DNA from: Gammaproteobacteria bacterium
GTDB lineage: Bacteria > Pseudomonadota > Gammaproteobacteria > Thiohalomonadales > Thiohalomonadaceae
DNA length: 6,038 bases
NCBI GenBank assembly: GCA_015232955.1
Contig: JADFYS010000128.1
Span: 1 to 6,038 of the forward strand
Direction: 5' to 3'
The notes beneath the pieces were generated by a model. The model was not told the origin of the DNA. It did not search any database and was given only the letters and a program-made list of their open reading frames with translations. The stretch's first letter is position 1; the number at the start of each line of letters is the position of its first letter. The translations under genes were made by a program, and so were the position numbers. Of the stretch, positions 5,387 through 6,038 are shown piece after piece.

Positions 5387-5956
5387 CTATTGGGAGCGAA
5401 AACGGAGCCGTAACCATTGAACTACGGCAAAGAGCAAGAGAAGTGATCCCAAAAGCAGCAGCGCCCCCCAAAAAGTTAGAGTCATTTCACCTTTATCACC
5501 AGATGAGGTAGTGGTGAGTCCACTCTGCCCAGGTTGAAACATTGACTGGACGCTAGAGAGTTCAATGGTCGCAATGTTTGATATCTGTTGACGAACGGGA
5601 AGTTTTTGCTGTTGCTCCAGAGGCAACGGTTGAAGGTTTTTGATAACCTCTGGGGGAGAATCCTCGTCACTCTCTTCTTCAGAAGTGGCGAGATTAAAAT
5701 CTGAGGTAACTTGAGGTGGCAAAGTGATGCGTTCAACCGGAGTGGTTGTGGGGGTAGGCTTTTTAACCGCTCTGTTCATAGGTGGTGCGGAGTGCTCACT
5801 CTCGCTTTCATCATCACTACCATTCGTGCTAGCGGTTAGCGGCTTCGATTGCTGGTCCGCTAGAGGCACCTCTTCTGATTGTGGGAGATCTACCTCAGAA
5901 TCAATTTCGGGAACATCTAGCGTTTCGTCAGTAAGAGTAGACGCTTCTGCCGCCAT
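5387..5956 (-). CDS. Acidic Pro/Ser-rich protein with C-terminal membrane helix
   Basis: I do not recognise this protein. From the ATG at 5956 it has 189 residues. Residues 1-105 are low-complexity and rich in Glu, Asp, Ser, Thr and Pro, probably disordered. Residues 106-135 contain a Gln/Leu/Pro stretch, and 160-181 form one strong hydrophobic helix (FWGALLLLGSLLLLFAVV core). A short basic tail with three arginines follows. There is no N-terminal signal peptide, so it is a C-terminally anchored membrane protein. The three arginines argue for the tail being cytoplasmic, whereas insertion as a simple tail anchor would place it outside, so orientation is open. The start is uncertain: the frame is open for 12 codons upstream to TAG (5993-5995). 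Those codons encode a helix-like KEIESLLDE stretch, and the only good ribosome binding site (AAAAGGAG, 5985-5978) is 21 bases from the ATG and 12 bases from an in-frame CTG at 5965. It is followed by a 218-bp gap before the next gene on this strand. Confidence 0.65.
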   Translation of the reverse strand: MAAEASTLTDETLDVPEIDSEVDLPQSEEVPLADQQSKPLTASTNGSDDESESEHSAPPMNRAVKKPTPTTTPVERITLPPQVTSDFNLATSEEESDEDSPPEVIKNLQPLPLEQQQKLPVRQQISNIATIELSSVQSMFQPGQSGLTTTSSGDKGEMTLTFWGALLLLGSLLLLFAVVQWLRLRFRSQ

Positions 5957-5977
5957 CTCGTCCAGAAGTGATTCAAT

Positions 5978-5985
5978 CTCCTTTT
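5978..5985 (-). promoter_or_regulatory. AAAAGGAG, likely ribosome binding site of the acidic membrane protein
   Basis: Strong Shine-Dalgarno match, but 21 bases before the ATG at 5956. It fits an in-frame CTG at 5965 better (12 bases), and no normal start codon lies at 5-10 bases. It is the main reason to doubt the ATG start. Confidence 0.35.
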
Positions 5986-6038
5986 CAGCCTTCTATCAAC
6001 ACAATGATTATGCAATGAAATTCACAATATACCAGCTT

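Noticed and set aside
5482..5736. - strand open frame of 84 codons within the acidic membrane protein gene
   Set aside because: Alternate-frame shadow without start signals; the other frame encodes a clear membrane helix.

Overview
The window looks like chromosomal DNA of a gammaproteobacterium. The main reason is the run tmk - holB - pilZ - tatD on the + strand, a gene order typical of that class. The pilZ product also closely resembles the small Pseudomonas/Xanthomonas type IV pilus PilZ, including the typical C-terminal stretch that ends in TM. Genus cannot be read from the sequence. No tRNA, rRNA, CRISPR array or intact mobile element was found.

Layout. Positions 1-336 hold no convincing gene, only two short dyads and a weak hint of mobile-element debris. 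Positions 337-4090 form a + strand block. It starts with an unrecognised 193-aa protein, followed 3 bp later by thymidylate kinase. Next comes an unusual gap of about 200 bp that may hold a small 54-aa ORF and a hairpin. Then come DNA polymerase III delta' (holB), PilZ and a TatD-family metal-dependent hydrolase. In many gammaproteobacteria mltG/pabC sit upstream of tmk; here that place is taken by the unknown gene. The block ends tail-to-tail, with only 31 bp of spacing, against a - strand gene (4122-5168). That gene encodes two cyclic-nucleotide-binding-type domains fused to a rhodanese domain with an intact active-site cysteine. Upstream of it on the - strand is a 218-bp spacer with a TATAAT box and two inverted repeats. 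Then comes a second - strand gene (5387-5956) for an acidic, proline- and serine-rich protein with a single C-terminal membrane helix. I do not recognise that protein, and its true start is uncertain.

How the genes fit together. tmk (dTDP synthesis) and holB (clamp loader) serve DNA replication. PilZ serves type IV pilus assembly and twitching. TatD is a nuclease/hydrolase often linked to DNA repair and quality control. They are probably co-transcribed, although the tmk-holB gap may mark an internal control point. The two - strand genes look like a separate unit for signal sensing and a membrane or cell-envelope function; this is inference from domains only.

I did not find a clear new multi-gene system. 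The most worthwhile unknowns are the 193-aa gene coupled to tmk, the possible small ORF before holB, the cyclic-nucleotide/rhodanese fusion, and the acidic membrane protein at the right end.
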